Assembly (NCBI RefSeq): GCF_000002595.2
Contig: NC_057005.1
Location: forward strand, 406,281-470,280
Direction of reading: 5' to 3'
Length of the DNA stretch: 64,000 nt
Origin: Chlamydomonas reinhardtii
Lineage: Eukaryota; Chlorophyta; Chlorophyceae; Chlamydomonadales; Chlamydomonadaceae
In this document: positions 33,538-49,745 of the stretch, piece by piece
Numbering within the stretch: position 1 is the stretch's first letter
How the letters are laid out: every line of letters begins with the position of its first letter
Notes under the pieces: generated by a model
The model's database searches: none
Seen by the model: the letters and a program-made list of their open reading frames with translations, nothing else
What the model was told of the DNA's origin: nothing
Position numbers and translations under genes: made by a program

Positions 33538-35148
33538 GGTAGCTCAAATGGCCGCTGCAAGCACAACACGGCTGCACAAGGAAGGGAGTATGGGCCCCGT
33601 CAGCGACTGTCGCCGATGGCGGTTACCTGCGCATTTGGGGTAGGTCTGGCGCGGCGGGCGGTGGCCGGGCACGGGTTTTGGCGCGCTGGGGGAGGCGAGG
33701 CCACCGATGTGCGGTGGGATATCAGACATCTATCACAGGGTACATGACTTAGCCAGCACGGGGCAAGCGCCTCTTGTCGCTGAGGTGAACGCGCCATCAG
33801 CACGGCACACGGCCACAACAGCCCGATGGTATAGCGTTGCTATGACAGTAGTGCAAATTGCAGCATGCAATTGCATCATAATGCCATCGCAACATCCGAC
33901 CGCGGCGACGAGCGCAAGCATGCAGCTTCACAAGCGAAGAGATACACACACCTGGATGCCGAAGCCCACGCAAGTCTATAGCTGCAACCAACGAACCTAT
34001 CGGAGGAGTGGAGGCAGGCGAGCAGCATGTCTCTGGAGATGATCGGCACTGAAGTTGACACAAGCGAAGTATTGAAATCAATACCAGCAAGTCTATTTCC
34101 GTTAAATTTTACACATCGTCTCTAGTGCCTGTTACAGACGAGGGTATGTAGGTACGCGGGTTGACACGCACACAATGTCCTAGTCACGCTCACAGCCCTC
34201 GCCCCATGCTGGCGCCCCTCCGGATTTGTTTGTGGACGGACATGAGCTGGCGGCCGGCCGGGTTCCCCAAACATGAGAGCCGCGCAACAGCATACTTTAT
34301 CTCCAGCCAGTTCGTGGAGGCACCTGCGCTGCACAACAAATACCAGCACACCCACGCATCACACGTGAGGAATGCGCTTCCAGCTGCGCGCCAAGCAACG
34401 TCTTGCTGCCGCCCACCCTCGCCCACCCGTGTCGCTGCCCTTCTTCGCGAACCCCACTGCCCGTGTGCACCCGAGCGGCCGAGCGCCCCTCACAAACGGA
34501 GTTGACCTTGGCCCTGGAGCACCGCAGACGTTGCTCGATATACGAGTTACAGTTTGCGGAAGCCTTTGCAGGCTACTCTCGACACACCATGCTCTCGCCT
34601 GTCTGGACAAATCCTGGTCGGATTCAATCCCTCACTCAGCTCACCAGACCTCTTTGAACTCGTAACAAAATCGAGTGGGACGAGCGACAACCACTGCCCA
34701 CGCCACTTGCACCAATCAAGGCGCTCAGCCTTCACCGCCCGTGTACCGTACCAGTAACCATCACGAAACCAACAACTCAAGAAACGACCGAGGACATCTT
34801 GCGCGCTCGGGGGCGACGCACGTCACATGTCATGTTGGTGCGTGTCACACCCCCTGCCCGTTACCGTCACACCACAACCAGTCTGTCACGATTACCCAGC
34901 TTGATGCACCGCGGCACTGCCCGGCTCGCGTGTGGACAAGCGCGCGGGCAAGCCGTTGCAGCAAACCCACCGCTCCGGCGCGGCCACCCGCTCGTACCGC
35001 TGGACAGACTTCCATGGCTCACCCTCGACCGCACACACCCGCAGGCGCGGCGCCGCGCCAGCTCCAGCAACATCTACTGCCGCTGCCGCCAGGCCATCGA
35101 CATCCAACACCAAATCCCTCAAGCAGACTGCACAATTGCACAGCTGCT
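33538..35148. other. Intergenic: aminopeptidase promoter and EF-G 3' UTR
   Basis: Both flanking genes are on the minus strand. The right part should be the EF-G 3' untranslated region and the left part the aminopeptidase promoter and leader. Minus-strand TGTAA signals lie at 34551-34547, 34136-34132 and 34113-34109. I see no supported gene. Confidence 0.5.
34547..34551 (-). terminator. Candidate TGTAA poly(A) signal of EF-G
   Basis: This is the first TGTAA downstream of the EF-G stop, giving a 3' UTR of about 600 nt. Two further candidates at 34136-34132 and 34113-34109 would give about 1 kb. Confidence 0.4.
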
Positions 35149-38100
35149 TCACGCGGAGGCGCCGGCCTTGGACTTGGCCACGATGTCCTGCTGGATGTTG
35201 GGCGGGACCACCTCGTAGCGCTCCAGCTGCATCGTATATTGCGCCCTCCCCTTGGTCATTCCGCGCAGCACTGACACGTACTGGAACATCTCAGACAGCG
35301 GCACGTACGCCTGTTTTAGGGTTTTTGCAATATTTTTGCGTGTTAGATAGCAGAAATGAGTGCGGAAAGGTTGCGGTGTGAGCGCAGGGTCCGGGTCCGC
35401 GTGTGGGTCGGGGTCCGGGTGACGGTCAGGGTAGCGTGCCTTCCCTACGCGGGTTTATCTATATATTTACGTTTGAATTTTACAGCAACATTATATATAA
35501 TCAAGCAATCGTGAAACCACGATAGCGCATAAAGTATGCAAAATGTTAGACTGACCGAGTGATGATCGATAGCAGTTCGCGAAAGGTCGCCCATTCTTCT
35601 TTTCCACATCAACACAAATACAATTAAACCATTTACCAAGCTACATGAGGCCATCTCACCTGCACCAGCTTCATGCCGCCGGGCTTGTCGTCGAACTTGT
35701 TGATGATACCACGGCGGGAGTTGAGGTCGCCAATCACGTCGCCCATGTGGTCCTCGGGCGTCATCACCTCAACCTTCATGATGGGCTCCAGCAGGCGGGC
35801 GCCGCACTTGCCCATGGCCTCGCGGAAGGCGCCGCGGGCAGCGATCTGGAACGCCAGGGCGTTCGAGTCCACCTCGTGGTACGAGCCGTCGTACAGCGTG
35901 CACTGCACGTCCACCACGGGGAAGCCGGCCAGCGAGCCGCTGGACATGCACTCCTCCAGACCCTTGAGCACACCGGGGATGTACTCCTTGGGCACGGTGC
36001 CACCCTTGATCTCCGACTTGAACACGAAGCCGGTGCCGGGCTCGCCGGGCTCGAAGCGGATGGCCACGTCAGCGAACTGGCCGCTGCCGCCCGACTGCTT
36101 CTTGTGCACGTAGCGCACCTCGTTGCCGCGGCTGATGCCCTCGCGGTAGTTGACCTGGGGCGCGCCCACCTCGCACTCCACCTTGAACTCGCGGCGCAGG
36201 CGGTCCACGATGATCTCCAGGTGCAGCTCACCCATGCCCTCAATGACGGTCTGGTTGGTCTCCTCGTCACGAGAGAAGTTGAACGAGGGGTCCTCCTGCG
36301 CCAGCTTGTTCAGGCCCATGCCCATCTTCTCCAGGTCAGCCTTGGACTTGGGCTCGATGGCAATCTTGATCACGGGGTCGGGGAAGTCCATCTTCTCCAG
36401 GATGATGGGCGCCTTGTCGTCGCACAGCGTGTCACCGGTCACCACGTCCTTCAGGCCACCGATGGCAACGATGTCACCAGCGAAGGCGGCCTGCGGTGTT
36501 GTGGGGAATGGCGGAGGAAGGACGGTAAGTGTGTGTTACTGGCCGCGACGTGTACGCAACATGCCACAGACCACCGCAAACCTCGCTCACATCACGGCTG
36601 CCGGGCACCAATGCTGTCATCTCGCCCGGCCTGCATCAGGCCCGCCTCTCAAAGCCCCGCCCAGGCGCTCCCTTCTGAAAGCAAGCGCACCTTGATGTCC
36701 TCACGGTTGTTGGCGTGCATCATCATCAGGCGGCCGATGCGCTCCTTCTTGTTCTTGTTGGAGTTGAGCGCGTAGCTGCCGGCCTCCAGCACACCCGAGT
36801 AGATGCGGCAGAAAGTGAGCGAGCCCACGAAGGGGTCAGTCATGATCTTGAAGCACAGGCCCGAGAAGGGGGCGCTGTCATCCGAGTTGCGGATCATGGA
36901 CACCTCGGCGTCGTTCATGTCCACACCCTGTCAAGGCGGGGGGCGGACAAGAGGAGGTATGGGTCCAGGGGTCAGGTTGGCGGCGGTGGTTTTGAGTGGT
37001 GTGCGGCGCTAGTGCGTTCTTCGCGCAGTCTGCCCTTAGCTCCCTGCCAGCACAGGTCAGATGACGCCCCCTGTTTCGCTACTTCGTAGTGAGGCCGGGC
37101 GCACCTGCACGGCCTCAATGTCCAGAGGGCTGGGCAGGTACTCGACCACGGCGTCCAGCAGGGGCTGCACACCCTTGTTCTTGAAGGCGGTACCGCACAC
37201 AATGGGCACGAACGCCTGGGCGATGGTGCCCTTGCGGATCAGGCGGCGGATGGTGGCCTCGTCGGGCATCTCACCCTGCACGATTGGGGACGAAGGGCCA
37301 AAGGCAGGGCCAAGGTCAGAACCAACCGGCGCCATCAATAGCAGCCTGGCGGCAGCGGCGCAACACCCGTTCTGCTGCATCGTGTGACTCGCTAGGCCGC
37401 TTGCGCTGGGCGCTGAGTAGTCCGCGCGCTGTCCCGAATTGGCGCGCCCGCTTGCTCGAGTGCCCCAACTACAGCTGTTGAAGACTCACGCCGCCTTCCC
37501 CACTGTGCAAACTTCAATGGCATTGTCCCTTGTGCTGCCACCCCCTTTAGCACCCAGCCGCCGCTTTACTCTGGCAGTCCTGCCATCCCAGCAACAAGCC
37601 ATCGCTCGTTCCTCTTTCGCTTCACTGCGCATACCGCCCAACCGCCCCCCCCCTCGACCCCCCGCGTCCCCCGCCCTCACCTCGAAGTACTTCTCGAGCA
37701 CGGCGTCGTCCTGCTCCACAATCATGTCAATCAGCTTCTCGCGGTACTCCTGGGCCTGTGCGTTGGTTGATATTTCAGAAGCGTAGGTTGCAACTTAGCA
37801 CATACAATAGGCAGTTTATGCTTTACACACTCACGAGCGGCACCCCTGCAAGCGCGGTTTGACAGCAGCCCATCGGCCCTGTACCCACTCTTTCATACTA
37901 TCACTGTCATGGCACCCCAGCACCCTCCCTCATTATTCCTCTGTGTCCACCCCATGCCTTTAGGTTCACCCACCTTGTCCTGCATGTCGGCCGGGATCTC
38001 CAGCTCCTCAAACTTGGCGCCCAGCTCCTCGCCGTTCCACACGATGGCCTTCATCTTCACCAGGTCAATCATGCCCTTGAACTGGTCCTCGGAGCCTGAG

Positions 38101-39638
38101 GGTTGGACGAGTGAGTGCGAAGCGGGCACGTTGGGTCAGCTGCAAGAGGGTACCAACCAACACAGCCCCCTGGAGCCGTGTGCCATGTCAGGTGAACCCC
38201 AGAGCCCTATCAAGCCGTGCTTCGCGGGCTGCTCTTACCGATGGGAATCTGGATGCACAGGGGCTTGGCGCCCAGGTTGGACACCACCATCTTCACGCAG
38301 TTGTAGAAGTCGGCGCCCAGGCGGTCCATCTTGTTCACGAAGCAGATCCGGGGCACCTGCACAGACAAACGGAATACGTTATGCCGATTGATGAGCACAA
38401 GCAGCGCTGGTAAAGCTGCGTTAGCTGACCTCATCCGCCTGCAATCCCAGTCAGGCGGGGCCTGCATGCCGCACCAGCACATCACCCGCCGCCCCGCTTC
38501 CCTCCTGCCCACCTTGTACTTGTCGGCCTGGCGCCACACGGTCTCGGACTGGGGCTCCACGCCCGACACAGCGTCGAACACGGCCACGGCGCCGTCCAGC
38601 ACACGCAGAGCACGCTCCACCTCCAGGGTGAAGTCCACGTGGCCGGGGGTGTCGATGATGTTGATGCGGTGCTCCTTCCACGCGCAGGTGGTGGCGGCGG
38701 CCGTGATGGTGATGCCGCGCTCCTGCTCCTGGACCATCCAGTCCATGGTGGCAGTGCCCTCATGCACCTCACCAATCTTGTACGACTTTCCGGTGTAGTA
38801 CAGGATGCGCTCGGTGGTGGTGGTCTGCGCGGGAGTCAAGGGAAGGTCGTGGCGAGTGGCAGGTGTGGTGGGCGATGGATGTTGCAGACACTGACGGACT
38901 TCGCCTTTCGCTATTGCTCGCAGCTAGTAGCTTCCATGATAATGGCACGCGAGCACAAATGCTGTGCTGCCCAGCTAGTGATAGCCGGCGGCACTGCCCT
39001 CGGCCACAGCCCCCAACCAGTGGTCGCGCAGGGGCCAAGCGCTCGCTTCACCCTAGTCGCGAGCCCAGTCACATGCCTCATCATAAATGCGATAAGAAGT
39101 CTTCTATTAGTTTGCTTGCGGGGTGCGTGTCCGTGCAGCAACACAAGGGCAAGGTGCAAGGAAATGCGATAGTTCGGAGCGCACCTTGCCGGCATCGATG
39201 TGGGCCATGATACCAATGTTGCGGTACCGGTCCAGAGTCTTCTCACGACGAGAGTCTGCGGGCAATTGGCGTGGGATCGGCCACAGCCCCAAGCGAAGCA
39301 TGCGACATACCATCTTACCGTAGGTAGGGGTGGGCTGGACCGAGGCCTGCACCGCCAGGCGAGCAGCACGACGGATGCTCGCGCGGCTCACGGCCGCGCG
39401 ACGGCAGCCAGCCTGTGAGCAGCAAAGAGCGATTGTGAGGATATCCGGCCGCCGCGTCTACTGTCGCTCGCTCCGCATAACATAAACCAATTTCCCTTAC
39501 CTTGAAAGAGGACTGCAGACCGCTGGCCATGGCCGAGCTGCGAACGACCTTCACGGCCGCGGAGCTAGCCACAGGGGCGACAGTCTTGCGACCGGCCTGG
39601 GCACGCACACCCGACTTGATGCTGGACTTGAGGGCCAT
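35149..39638 (-). CDS. Chloroplast translation elongation factor G, 776 aa, 11 exons
   Basis: Exons: 39638-39501, 39412-39319, 39255-39185, 38824-38513, 38356-38239, 38095-37974, 37755-37681, 37275-37105, 36927-36691, 36490-35660, 35310-35149; 777 codons with the stop. EF-G is the GTPase that drives ribosome translocation after peptide-bond formation. G1 is AHIDAGKT (95-102), the switch motif DTPGH is at 159-163 and NKMD at 213-216. The large exon 36490-35660 carries domains III-V. The first 75 or so residues are rich in Ala, Ser, Arg and Val with almost no acidic residues, a typical transit peptide, and the mature part is of the bacterial/plastid type, so chloroplast import is the likely fate; a mitochondrial location is less likely. 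Codon use is strongly biased to C-ending codons, as expected of a highly expressed gene. Confidence 0.92.
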
Positions 39639-41223
39639 ATTGGTGCTGATGTATTGTATCAGCCCTACAGGCTATAAAAGTACCTGGAAGGAGCGACTGT
39701 GGACTCAAAAACCGGCAAGGAAAGGCCCATGCAAAGTGCATGGGGTTCTCAACCACAATTGTTTGTGCGGGTTAGAATGAACGGTGCGCGTCCCCATTTA
39801 CTGGCATACGTACAGCTTTCTTCAAACACAAATGCAAAAGGTTGCGACGCGGGCAAGCCCTCCCTCTCGAAGCCCCTTGCTCCAACGGTCGGTCCATCGG
39901 ACTTGAACACACACAAAGAGTCCGCGGGCTAGGCCCCAAAAGTCAAGATATCTAGAAACACTGCAGTATGGTATAAGCTTACGGGCTTCAAGGGTTGCTG
40001 GCGCGCGGGGGGATAGTTTGTAGCCCCGCTATCCTGAAGTTTTAAGTGTTGCACGGCGACAGTTTCACCCGACAGCTTGCATTCAAGTGATGCACAGTTA
40101 TGTCAAGGAGCTGGTACCGGGTATATACAAATGCTATGCGGGGAGTGGGGCGCCCGTATGCGGGGAGTGGTGAGCCCGCCGTGGGTGCCCGCCCATGGGT
40201 GCCCCCATCACGCCCACGGGTGCCCCCTGCCCAAGGAGCATGGCAGAGGGCGGGGACCATGAACGGGCGAGATAAGCGGTCACATTACGGTGTGAGGGTG
40301 TTAGTGATGAAAAATGGACGAGCTGGCGACGTGGTAACTGGATGGCGAGCTCTTGACGATGGAAGCAAGCGGTGGCTGGGAGCGTTTGGCGATGCACCAG
40401 GGGAGCCATACCCCTGGTCGTTAAGCTTTGGCGCCAGGCATGGCGAAAGCAACCACGATAGCACCAGCACAGCGGAAGATGATAAGCAGGGGATGATAAG
40501 GACAACGCCGCGTGCGCGTAACGCGTGCGCCAGTTGCTGTACACAGCAGCCCTGAGCTAGGAACAGCGGTCGCTTACGGATTCATGGATTCGCTGGCACC
40601 AGCGGTTGTATCGGGCCCCACTTCAATGCGCACTCTGGCATTGGCCAGGCCCCCAACAAGGCCGCTGGGGCCGTGCATAGGGGTGCCAAGGGGCCCTGCC
40701 TACACTCCTTACTGTTGCCTAATACCATTCCGTTGCCGGTATGGGCAAGTCACCTTGACATGATGCCAGGGGTGCGTGATGCTGCAGGGGGTCTAACGGG
40801 AGTCTGGAGACCAGCCGTAAAGACATGTGTGATTGCATCCACGCGGAATGCAGCCCACGTTGCACTGGATGGGACGGGAAGCCTATATCCTTGGGGCTTC
40901 CAGCTGATGCTATGGACATTACGGTGCGGCGAGGACAAGCATTACAGCGTAGGGGAAGGTTCGCCCATGCATGCGGCGTGCAGCGTGCCGGATGGGGCAG
41001 GACTGCAACTCCCTGAAGCCTGAACTCTGGTGGTATGAAGATCCATTGCTCCATTGAAGGCCCACTAATTGGGTCGTCATTACTTGTTATTGAAGCGTCG
41101 CGCTCGCGGTAGTGCTGCAGTTTAGGTCGAGCTGATCACGCGGGGCATTTCACAGACGTGCATCTACATTTACATCTACTTGAGTATAGCTTGCATCAAT
41201 CAGATCTAAGCCCGGTGCTGAAA
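39639..41223. promoter_or_regulatory. Divergent intergenic region, EF-G / UROD
   Basis: EF-G (-) and uroporphyrinogen decarboxylase (+) start on opposite sides of this 1.6 kb gap, so both promoters lie here. Short direct repeats are visible near 40135-40230 (ATGCGGGGAGTGG twice; GGGTGCCCCC twice). A TATAAAA at about 39674 on the plus strand is too far from UROD to be its TATA box by simple distance. Open frames at 40100-40555 and nearby show no family similarity. Confidence 0.5.
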
Positions 41224-43505
41224 ATGTCTCAAACCATGAACAAGAGCGTCGGTGCTTCCCGCAGCGCAGTCCTTCGCCGCAACGCGTTCAAGCCCATTGC
41301 TGTGGGCATGTCGCGTGCTCCTGCAGTGGTCTCCAACGCGCAGCCCGCGTCGGCAGGCATCGTGGAGCCGCTCATGGTCCGCGCTGCTCGTGGCGAGAAG
41401 GTTGAGCGCGCGCCTTGCTGGATGATGCGCCAGGCTGGCCGGTAAGACAATGAACGCAGGGATCAATGGCTCATTGAACACAGTATGGCCTGACCTGCAT
41501 GGCCCTTACTTGTCGCCGTCCGGCTCCACAGCTACCAGAAGTCATACCGCGAGCTCGCGAAGAAGCACCCTTCCTTCCGCGAGCGCTCGGAGACCACGGA
41601 GCTGATCGTGGAGATCAGTCTGCAGCCCTGGAACTCCTTCAAGCCCGATGGAGTCATCCTGTTCAGCGACATCCTCACGCCGCTGCCGGGCATCGGCGTG
41701 AACTTCGATATCGATGACAACAAGGGACCCATAATCGATACGCCAATCCGCACTCTGGAGCAGGTCAAGCAGCTGCACGCCATGGACTTCAGCAAGGTCG
41801 ACTTCGTGGGCCGGTACGTGTACGGGTGTGGCCAACCAACCGCAGAGCCACGTGCAGGAGCCTGCGTGCGGCTGGAGGCCTTCATATGGCAAGCAGCACC
41901 ATGCCCGCAGCAGAATTTACGCCACCATGTGAACCTGTCAGCACGAGACCGGCCGTTTGGAACGCAAATGCAGAGCGTTTGGTGCTCCGGCAACCGGCAA
42001 AACCAACTCAGTGCGCTGCGCCTAGCTCCACGCACCCCATCTGCTTGCCCTCGCCACCTCACCTGCCGCCTGCCCCTGCCAATTTACCTAACCTGCGTAT
42101 TGCCACGTCTGTCTGCCTGCCTGCCTGCCTGCTGCCCTCCTATACCGCAGCGCTCTGACTCAGCTGCGCTCCGAGGTGAACAACCAGGCGGCGGTGCTGG
42201 GCTTCGTGGGCTCGCCCTGGACGCTGGCCACCTACCTGATTGAGGGCGGCTCCACCAGCCTGTATAAGACCATCAAGACCATGTGCTTCTCCGCGCCCGA
42301 GGTGGGAAAGGTGGCAGCGTGCACGCACAGACAGACATGGCTGCTGATACACTTGCGCAAGTGAAGTAGCCTGCAGCTATCCGTGTGCAAGCCGTTGCAT
42401 TGCTACCCTACCTCTCATCGCATGCCGCTCAATCTGATGCATGGTGCCGGGCCCCGCCTGCTGCAGGTGCTGGATGCACTGCTGAGCAAGCTGGCCGACG
42501 CCATGGCCGAGTACATCAAGTACCAGATCCGCGCCGGCGCGCAGTGCGTACAGATCTTCGATTCCTGGGGTGGGCAGCTGCCGCCGCGCGAGTGGGAGAA
42601 GTGAGTTCGGAGGTGAAAACGGACGGCAAGCGTGGCCTTATGGGGTCATGTCAGCTGCAGCGTGACTGCGTGCACGGAAAAGTGGCCGCGCGAGGAAGGG
42701 GTAGTGGCACTGCAAAGCAAGCACACAAGACTGCTGTCGACGCCTCGGCAACATGCCTCGCCTCCGCACACGCTCACCCCGCACATGCAGGTGGTCGGGC
42801 CCCTACCTGAAGCGCATCATCGCCAGCGTGAAGGCCGAGTACCCCACCGTGCCGCTCACGCTGTACGCGAACGGCAGTGGTGGCCTGCTGGAGCGCCTGG
42901 CCACCACCGGCGCCGACGTGATCGGCGTGGATTGGACCACCGACATGGCGGACGCGCGCCGCCGGATACCGAGCACCCAGTCGGTGCAGGGCAACGTGGA
43001 CCCCGCCATCCTGTTCGCCTCGCACGTGAGTGCCGGGTGCTGGTGGGCGTGCCCTGCGTGCGGGCGGGTGGGCGCGGCGCGCGGTGTAAGAGCACAGGGC
43101 ATCCTTACTGGGCGTAATGGATAATGGGGAAACCTCATGTGAAGACACGAAGCTGCGACGAAGCCGCGGATGGGACAACGCGCCCCATGGACTGGACTGC
43201 GATGCTTTGGGGTCAGCCGGAACTGCTGTGGGGTTAGCCTGAAGTACCGGTAACCCGCAATTGACCGCATCGCCCCGCCGCCTAGCAGCTCCAGCACAAT
43301 GCCTGACTTGTAGCCTCAAATCCCCTCCGTAACGCTTCAGGACGCCATCGAGGACGCCGTGCGCGACTGCCTGCGCAAGGGGGGCGGCCAGCGCCACATC
43401 CTCAACCTGGGCCACGGCGTGCTGGTGGGCACCCCCGAGGAGGGCGTGGCGCACATGTTCGACCTCTCGAAGCGCCTCACGTACGCCGACGTCGCGCAGC
43501 ACTGA
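41224..43505 (+). CDS. UROD: Uroporphyrinogen III decarboxylase, 394 aa, 6 exons
   Basis: Exons: 41224-41441, 41532-41813, 42151-42301, 42467-42600, 42791-43025, 43341-43505; 395 codons with the stop. The enzyme removes the four acetate carboxyl groups of uroporphyrinogen III to give coproporphyrinogen III, a shared step of heme and chlorophyll synthesis. Diagnostic blocks are [20 protein letters not shown] near residues 66-84, [12 protein letters not shown] with the catalytic aspartate, [32 protein letters not shown] and LNLGHGV near the C terminus. The first 45 or so residues are Ala/Ser/Arg-rich and look like a plastid transit peptide. An in-frame ATG at 41158 would add 22 residues unlike a transit peptide, so the ATG at 41224 is preferred; the ATG at 41236 is also possible. 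Confidence 0.94.
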
Positions 43506-44414
43506 GCGGACGGCTCAGCAGCACCGCCGGCAGGCATGTGCCCAGCTGAGAGCTAAGCATGGGTCACATGAATGCGCTGCGACAGCTGCCCGCGTTTGGA
43601 GTGCTCTTGAGCAAGACACCCCGGACATATGCTGTGGCGCTTTGCAGCTGGCGCAGCACTGCTGCGGGGGCGGAGGGTTGCGACAGAAAGAGAGACCGCG
43701 ACTTTTAAGGCTGCAGGGCAGCAGCTGAAGGCTATTAGGTTGGGGCTTGACAGGCGATGGGTATCAACGTGAACACAGGGTAGATACAGCTGGGCCTCGA
43801 GCTCACAAACCCACGCGCAGGGTTCTGTGACGTGTTGTTGGGTGGACTACGCAAGAGCGGCGCTTCAACTGGACTCTGTTCTTGAAGCGGTGACCTTTGT
43901 CGTTTGGTTGGTTTGGATGGTTATGCCAGACGGAGCATGCGAGCTATTTCTTTCTGCCGTGATGGTCATGCTTAGGTGTTTGACTGCTTAGCGCGTCAGT
44001 CGAAGGAAACCGGAAACGTATCCGGTGTATGCGGTGTAACAGTCAGTGTAAGTGCTCGATCCCACTCACGTCCATTCCTTGTCGGCGCACCCGTGCAGCG
44101 TAATTGCCAAGAGGCAAACGTCAAAACTGTTCGGACTCATTGGAAGGGCGCTCAGGCCCTGCACAGATTCCCCATCACAGTGTATGCTTCCCTCACGTAC
44201 GCTCTCACCCCTTGTCCCCATCGCTCAATTCGCACGCATCACTCACACCTTGCATGGCCCTCCTCCCATAGAAGAGCCGCCAACCCCTCGTAGCCATCAT
44301 TCACAAATGCTTCAAATCAAACCGCCGCCGCCTACTCGTTGCCACTCCTTCCCGCCATCAAAAATGACTCCTCTGCACCAGGTCCCCCGAATCAGGGCCC
44401 GCGGCAACAGCCGC
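43506..44414. other. Convergent 3' regions of UROD and V-ATPase B
   Basis: The two genes converge, so this gap should hold both 3' untranslated regions. Plus-strand TGTAA signals for UROD are at 44035 and 44047. I see no minus-strand TGTAA for the V-ATPase gene and no coding sequence. Confidence 0.6.
44035..44051 (+). terminator. TGTAA poly(A) signals of UROD
   Basis: Two TGTAA pentamers (44035-44039 and 44047-44051) lie about 530-545 nt after the UROD stop codon, a usual 3' UTR length for this group of algae. Confidence 0.6.
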
Positions 44415-47290
<2,876 letters not shown>

Positions 47291-47840
47291 TTTGGCCTGG
47301 TTTGTGGAAGAATACTACTGAATCAAGTCGTGATGGTGTTCACAGACCAAAGAGCGGCTCCTTAGGGCCTGGTGTTTGCACCCTAACCTCCTAGCAAAGC
47401 ATAACACACCGGCAACGTGGCTTCAGGTCTGGAAGAGAATTCGGAACATTGGCCGTGCATGAACCTTGCAGGTCAATGTTCGCCCAACCCCGCCCTCATG
47501 GCCCCAGCCGAACCGGTCCATGATTAACACTAGTATATATTAGTCACATCACTACCTTCAACTCGGCACCCGGGCCTAGCCAGTTGGCGCACTGCCCCGT
47601 GCCACCGCACCCTTGCACCCGCCCTAACCGGTCGCCCTGCGCTGCCGTCCCTCCTTGGAGGCTCGAATGCTTCCGAGCTCGTGAACTGACTGCCCGTGTG
47701 CTGCCGACACAACCACAAGCACTCCTTTGTAACTCAATTCAAGCAACCTGTGCATTCAGTAGCGTAAGCCTCCAACCACCATTCCCGGCGCGGTCGGGCA
47801 TGTCCCGCAAGACGTTGCGCGCCGCCGTATCGCCGTGATA
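47291..47840. other. Intergenic: V-ATPase B promoter and VPS25 3' UTR
   Basis: Both neighbours are on the minus strand. A minus-strand TAATATATACTAG element (about 47532-47544) is a possible TATA box for the V-ATPase B gene, some 240 bp upstream of its ATG. No minus-strand TGTAA signal for VPS25 was found. Confidence 0.4.
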
Positions 47841-49315
47841 TTAAATGAACTTGACACCGAGTTCCTCTGGCGTTGCTCCCTTGAACGTCCTGAGGGCAGG
47901 GAGATTAAGGGTATTGATGAGCTGCGCTACACAGCATGCAGCCTTGTGCGGGTGTGACGTAAGTTGGTGGTGTTATGAGCGGGCAATCCTGCCATGCATT
48001 AGGTGCAGGGCGCGCGCCTCACCTGACTTTGCCCTGCGCCTCTAGCAGCTTTAGCGCTCGCGTCAGTATCTCTGGGTGCACACCGTAGAGGTCTGCGGAA
48101 CAAATGAAAAGCAAGTGGGGACACACAAATCCACCTCAGCCAGCCAATGCCGTCTGGGTTCCATTTTTCAGAGAAGCTGCCAGGTTTGTCGATGTACTGC
48201 CCCTATTTATGACCTCACTGCACGGCAGCGGACAGCCTTGCAGTTGAGCTGGCGCCGCTTACCCATCCACACCCATGCTGCAGTCAGCCCCTCTGGCACT
48301 AGCAGCGGCGAGCACATCTGCGCTGTGGGACCAGCCTCAGCAAACCAGGGACGCACCTGTGCCGCGCACATCGTCTCCGCTGCTCAGCTCGTCCACCGTC
48401 ATGACCGAGTCAGACAGGCCGAAGGTGCGGACGAACTCCGTCACAGCCCCCGCCCACTCATCCACCTGCGCAACCGCGCAAAAAAGGAACATGTGAGCAC
48501 TCGCCATTAATGCGGTGCATGCTGTGGCGCATGCCAGCGGTCCAAAGCAGTGCGGTGTGTGCTGGCGCAAGCAAGGGTAGCACGTACCCGTCTCCAGTAC
48601 ACCAGGCACCTCGTTTTGCCCTTGTCCATCCATTCCGCACGCCCTGTGCCATGGAGGTTGGGCAAGTCAGTGCGGGTGCACGCGCGCATGGCTAGCCCGC
48701 CGGCCACAACGCCGCAGCAGGAGCTCCTTCGGCCTCGTGGGCTGGGGGGGGGGCGTGACATGCACTTCCAGAGCTGGCAGAAGTTGCTCACCTTGCGTCG
48801 CAAGCTCGTCTAGTATCGCCACGCGTGCCTCCTGGTTCAACTTGCCTGCGCGCCCAGTTGCAAGACAGGTGAGCATCTGCCGCAGCCGAAAGCGCTGAAC
48901 TGACCCAGCTGTGCACTTACGGTTGATGACCTTATTGACGAACAGGGGCGAGTCGCCTTGCACGTCAAGCACAAACGTCTGCAAACGGCAAAACGCAGCA
49001 TTGGTGGGGCGGCAACGGTCAGCACGGTCCGGCTCGCACCCCCACCCCTCCAACTCGGCTCCTACCGCCCCCCACCCCACTGACACGCGACCTGACGCCC
49101 GCACCTTTGTGTGCTGGCAGTATTGCAATACTAACGAGCACCACAGCGCAACTTGTTTGTCCCTGGTCTCCTTCACCGGCTGCAGCCTGTGGCATTTCCA
49201 TGTTTATTGCACACTGGCTTACATAGGAAGGCTGACACTCAATGCGATGCTTTATCGGCACTTACGTGAAGTAAGGCGGGTAATTATGAAAGTAGGGAAA
49301 GGCGAAGCTGCCCAT
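47841..49315 (-). CDS. VPS25: ESCRT-II subunit VPS25, 175 aa, 8 exons
   Basis: Exons: 49315-49266, 49186-49105, 48978-48921, 48845-48792, 48643-48588, 48465-48357, 48092-48023, 47889-47841; 176 codons with the stop, almost exactly the length of other VPS25 proteins. VPS25 forms the two arms of the Y-shaped ESCRT-II complex with VPS22 and VPS36 and contacts VPS20 of ESCRT-III during multivesicular body formation. It consists of two winged-helix domains. Visible blocks are YPPYFTLQPVKETRDKQ (the PPxF-type N terminus), WCSLVLQYCQ, SPLFVNKVINRKLNQEA, EWMDKGKTRCLVYWRR, and DEWAGAVTEFV. The first exon is only 50 nt; its ATG is preceded by an in-frame stop, which fixes the start. Confidence 0.92.
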
Positions 49316-49559
49316 TTAACACACTTTCGCTATCTTTGCTTGTCACTGCGCGGTGCTCATGTTATCACAATGTAGGACACTCACCGGTACTGGTAAGTGC
49401 ACACATAGTCCAGTTGTTGATGCTCATGGAGCATCCATGCACAAGTGCGCGCACCCTCGCCGCCCCCGACCCCACCCACCAGTACCCACCCCACCCACCC
49501 AGTTCCCTGCCCCTCTTTGCCCTCTCCCCAATACCTCAGCAGTTACAGGCAGTTGCACA

Positions 49560-49745
49560 CTGCACTGTATGCGATAGAGAGGTTGCATTACTGCACAGCT
49601 GTGGAAGGAAGGCGCACCCTTGTGCCGGTGCCAAAAGCATGCACTGCCGTCGCAAATTGTTTGCTCTGTGCTGGGGTCTGGGAATCAGCTGCATCCTACG
49701 GGAACTCACCAACCTGCCTTGACCCTGTTCCATTGCACGCCCAGG
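49560..49745 (+). repeat. Dispersed repeat, copy 1
   Basis: The part 49636-49745 resembles 55628-55745: both contain CATGCACT, then CTGCAAA/GTCGCAAAT, a TCTGCT/TTTGCT block, GGAATCAGCTGCA or GGCGTCAGCTGCA, CTACGGGA(A/C)CTC, and CCAACCTGCC followed by ACCCTGT(T/C)CCAT. Both copies have the same orientation. Confidence 0.65.

Noticed and set aside
40100-40555. Plus-strand open frame of 151 codons between EF-G and UROD
   Set aside because: No homology, weak codon bias, and it overlaps short direct repeats in a promoter region.
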